Origin: Ephydatia muelleri
Taxonomy: Eukaryota; Porifera; Demospongiae; Spongillida; Spongillidae
Reading direction: 5' to 3'
NCBI GenBank assembly: GCA_013339895.1
Contig: JABACO010000021.1
Span: 4,396,016 to 4,460,015 of the forward strand
Length of the DNA stretch: 64,000 bases
Both the position numbers and the translations under genes were made by a program. The notes beneath the pieces are model-generated. The model was given only the letters and a program-made list of their open reading frames with translations, was not told the DNA's origin and made no database searches. This document shows positions 61,222 through 64,000 of this stretch, piece after piece (within the stretch, counting starts at the first letter, position 1; each line of letters begins with the position of its first letter).

Positions 61222-62375
61222 ATGGCAGAAGACTTGGGACAGCTGTGTGAATGGCCATACGGGTTGCCATGGCTAATTATATATAATCTTATTTATTTGT
61301 TTATTTAATTGTAGGAGAATACAGAATAAAAACAAAAACACCTAGCTACACATTGCACGCATGTAACTAAAATAGGGAATCCACCTGCGGCATACACCCC
61401 AGAAATGGAGTTGCCCCTATAGATTGCAATGGACAACTGTTGCTACCACTGCTGAATGATCCACAAATATTTTAAAATACAATTATCACCAAACTTTTAT
61501 GATAGGTAATCATACTTTGTTCATACTGAACTGAACATATTTCTCTGGGTTGGGACAGCTCTTAAAATGACTGACAGCCATTTCTCCCATCCTTACAAAT
61601 GTCTATTTCTTTAGAACAGTTTTCACAGCTACAAGTACTGTAATGACTGGGTAAAAAAAAGCTGTATTGTAATTACATGTGATGTGGCAGTTGCAATAGT
61701 AATTGTAGTGTAGCTGCGAAAATTGTTCTAAAGACACCACTATCCATGCATATTGAAATGGGGACACCCCTGTTTTTAGTAGGTTGTACTACTGTGTTGA
61801 TGTAGTCGTCATATAATTGGTGGTTGGGAGTTTTAACTTACCCCTAGTTGGCAATAAAAAAGTCTTTTAGCATACTGTATACTACTGCATTTTGTTTGTG
61901 TGTATAGAGATAAAAAATACTGATAAACAATAGTGCAAACTCACGCCATGGAGGCATGGATGCCATGTCTCTAAACAGCACTATAACATAAACACATACT
62001 AAAGTTAGCGTGTTGATAAATTTTTCTTTTTTTTTCCAGTTACAAGGTATGCATATTTGTGCTGACATTCATCACCTACACAACATATCATTTGGCCAGA
62101 AAGCCATTTAGTGTCGTCAAGGTAAGTAAAAAAATATCACATAGTTATGATGTTAATCCATCATACGCAGGTGGTTTTGTGTCCTCAATGTACAACTAAC
62201 ACTTCGAAGCTAAACTATTCAGGCCCACTAGGATGGGCACCCTTTGGTACAATTTAATTGTCTTCTTTTAGTCCGATTAATGAGATTTTTCTGTATCAGA
62301 TGGTGGAAAACATGCAGTCCTTGCTTATGTGGATTATTCGTGGCTATTTTCATATGCAATTGCACTCTATTTCAG
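61222..62375 (+). CDS. SLC37-type sugar-phosphate transporter, first exons (gene continues past window)
   Basis: Three exons join in phase: 62040-62121 (YKVCIFVLTFITYTTYHLAR, then KPFSVVK), 62171-62246 (ending GPLGWAPF) and 62300-62375 (DYSWLFSYAIALYF). This is the N-terminal pattern of SLC37 family major-facilitator proteins: first membrane helix, the YHLxRKPxSVVK loop, a short luminal segment with Asn sites, then the second helix. A tentative first exon at 61222-61262 (MAEDLGQLCEWPYG) matches in phase, but its donor (GG|GTTGCC) is weak. The last donor is AG|GCAAGT, a GC-AG type. Family knowledge: SLC37A1 and A2 exchange phosphate for glucose-6-phosphate at the ER membrane. Which paralogue this is cannot be told. 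The rest lies beyond 64000. Confidence 0.8.
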
Positions 62376-63160
62376 GCAAGTAATGCTACTTAATAACTAA
62401 ATGATAATTTTTATCTCCAAGGTTTTAGCCAGCCTATATGGCTGACCAAATTTAATTTGTTACTGTAGCTATTCTAGTATATAACGATCAGAAGCCTTTG
62501 ATGACTTTACATTTTATACAAGTGTACATAGTCGATATACGTTAAGCATTGTTTTTCATTTTGTGTGTATTTAAGAAATATAAAACACTAAGATGGTTTT
62601 ATAATTCATCATAATTGATATAATTATGTAATATGGTCAGTTGGCTCTAACACGATCGAGCTAAAGCATTGCTTTTTTAATATGGAAGAAGCTTTTGCTA
62701 TCAATTGTTGTAAATTCATGAATTGTAGTGCATTCTGGGAGGTACAGTAGCTGTAAAGGAGGCATTCATTTATCCTGCAGTTGCTGTGAATTTAATAATA
62801 TAATATAGTCACCGTGGTCAGTTCCATTGCCAGCCTTCGTGACTCTATGTGTGTGTGTATGTTGTTGTAGTAACATCATAGTTTTTAATAATAATAAGCT
62901 TGGAGGTGACGTGGTCACCCGCCATAACAGGCTTTGAGATGTTTTTGTGAAGTCATGCCTGAGAGCCTGTATTGGTGTCCAGGTGGAGGTAGGGGGTAAG
63001 TATGGGTTGGAAGAACACCGCAAATGACCAGCGGATGTCCTTGCTACACACGGGATGCTCAGCTGCTTTCGATTTCACCGTCACGTCTCCACTATTTTCT
63101 AACAATTTACCCAAATTGCAGCCTTTGTAGCAGACAGAAGAATGGAAGCATCGAGCCAAC
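62376..63160 (+). other. SLC37-like intron 4 sequence, no feature
   Basis: Assumed intron after the GC donor at 62376. It contains a short TGTGTGTGTATG stretch near 62850. No further SLC37 exon was recognised before the hAT remnant. Confidence 0.5.
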
Positions 63161-63957
63161 CAGGGTTCGATGTAAGGGTTGCCATAAATGCCTTGATTTG
63201 CGTGGTACGACTATTGATCATAGCATGTTTTTGTAGCTATGTTATTATAACAACGCGTTATCAACCACAGCACATACAAACCCATAAGGATAAAAAACAT
63301 AACTTTACTGAACTTTACTTATTATCATTCTGACTCCATTTCATCATCTGAGTTGGAATCAGATATGTTTAGCAATAGCCTGCGTTTGCAGGTCTCTTTC
63401 CATCTAAGGATGGATGATGCAGGGTCAAAGTCACCAATTTCAGGACTGTGCAGCTGTACAGTCATCAAATCGGTGACCATGGTGTCCCTAAGTCTGCTCC
63501 TCCAGTCTGACTTGATCACTTTAGTCAGACTGAACCCTCGTTCACAATCTGCACTGCTGGCAGGCAAGGAGAGTAGCAGATCTACCAGCTGGAGCACATT
63601 TGGACAAGTGTCTTGGGCCGTCCATTGCAGAGCGCAAAATAACGGGAATGTGTTTATACATGTATACGTATGTACTAATCACCCAGAGCGCTGCGTGTAA
63701 GACTGTACAATAAGCCCATTGTTTACTTCTACAGTGGAGCCCTCTTCATGCATATGTAGATACGGGCTCCCTTTTAAACCAGCTGTATGTTAAAGTGTGG
63801 TGATCGTGGTTTATGTAATTATCGTATTTCAACCGAATTCGCCCCTTTTACGGTGATGTATTATGACGTTTTTGTAATTTACAAATTACTGACAATCGTC
63901 ATCAAAATATGAATGTCATTAGAATGTCATTTATGGCAACCCTTACGTCGAACCCTG
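63161..63957 (-). mobile_element. Internally deleted hAT transposon
   Basis: Left terminus CAGGGTTCGATGTAAGGG and right terminus, in inverse, CAGGGTTCGACGTAAGGG; the inverted match continues through TTGCCATAAATG. CAGGG is a common hAT-type end. Only the transposase C-terminal domain remains inside, so it is about 800 bp and non-autonomous. I found no clear 8-bp target duplication (GAGCCAAC against CCAGCGAT). Confidence 0.82.
63325..63640 (-). pseudogene. hAT transposase C-terminal dimerisation domain
   Basis: The reading frame includes LLLSLPASSADCERGFS, then SDWRSRLRDTMVTDLM and FDPASSILRWKETCKRR, ending in an acidic tail (DSNSDDEMESE). This is the hATC dimerisation region of hAT transposases. 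It continues upstream of the Met at 63597 to about 63640 (CPNVLQLVD), so the Met is not a true start. The catalytic core and BED finger are absent, consistent with internal deletion. Confidence 0.85.
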
Positions 63958-64000
63958 CCAGCGATGCCAAACATGCAGAACTCAGTATCTCCGTAACGGT
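63958..64000. other. Window edge, possible start of another snapback arm
   Basis: The last bases, CAGTATCTCCGTAACGGT, resemble GTATCTCCATAACGG found in the snapback elements at 43.18 and 60.80 kb. The sequence ends before it can be confirmed. Confidence 0.35.

Overview
This is nuclear DNA from an animal. It is AT-rich and holds intron-rich genes with canonical splice sites that I could join, with reading phase preserved, into proteins matching animal families: a COG3 Golgi-tether subunit, an RBMX2/IST3-type RNA-binding protein, and the start of an SLC37-type transporter. The transposon mix (an ISXO2/Merlin-like transposase, a Ty3/gypsy element, hAT, many foldback elements) and a decayed gene resembling proteins I associate with cnidarians and sponges suggest a non-bilaterian or other marine invertebrate. 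I cannot name the species.

Layout. 1-9.8 kb is satellite A, a 42-bp tandem repeat with two alternating monomer types, several head-to-head inversions and large segmental copies. 9.8-12.8 kb is satellite B, about 135 bp per unit, sharing a core with A. 12.1-18.8 kb is a transposon pile-up: snapback elements, a TA-type MITE, and a 4.6-kb ISXO2/Merlin-like transposon whose transposase is broken by a nested inverted repeat.

20.9-31.3 kb is the RBMX2-like gene on the minus strand (5 coding exons, 167 codons). Its 7.9-kb third intron holds a decayed Ty3/gypsy element that itself holds a TIR element with a decayed gene. 31.36-54.2 kb is COG3 on the plus strand (22 coding exons, 791 codons). The two start codons face apart across only 75 bp, so the genes must share a very compact divergent promoter. 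Several MITEs, a 787-bp near-perfect palindrome, a 1.1-kb inverted repeat and a 25-G run lie in COG3 introns.

54.2-61.1 kb is intergenic with repeats and snapbacks. 61.2-64 kb carries the first exons of an SLC37-like gene that runs off the window, with a small hAT remnant in its intron.

I found no convincing new biological system. The most noteworthy observations are the 75-bp divergent gene pair, two GC-AG introns in two unrelated genes, a family of snapback transposons linked by a shared terminal core and 4-bp duplications, and satellite changes that occur in whole monomers. All splice models were assembled by eye from phase, splice consensus and family resemblance, without transcripts.
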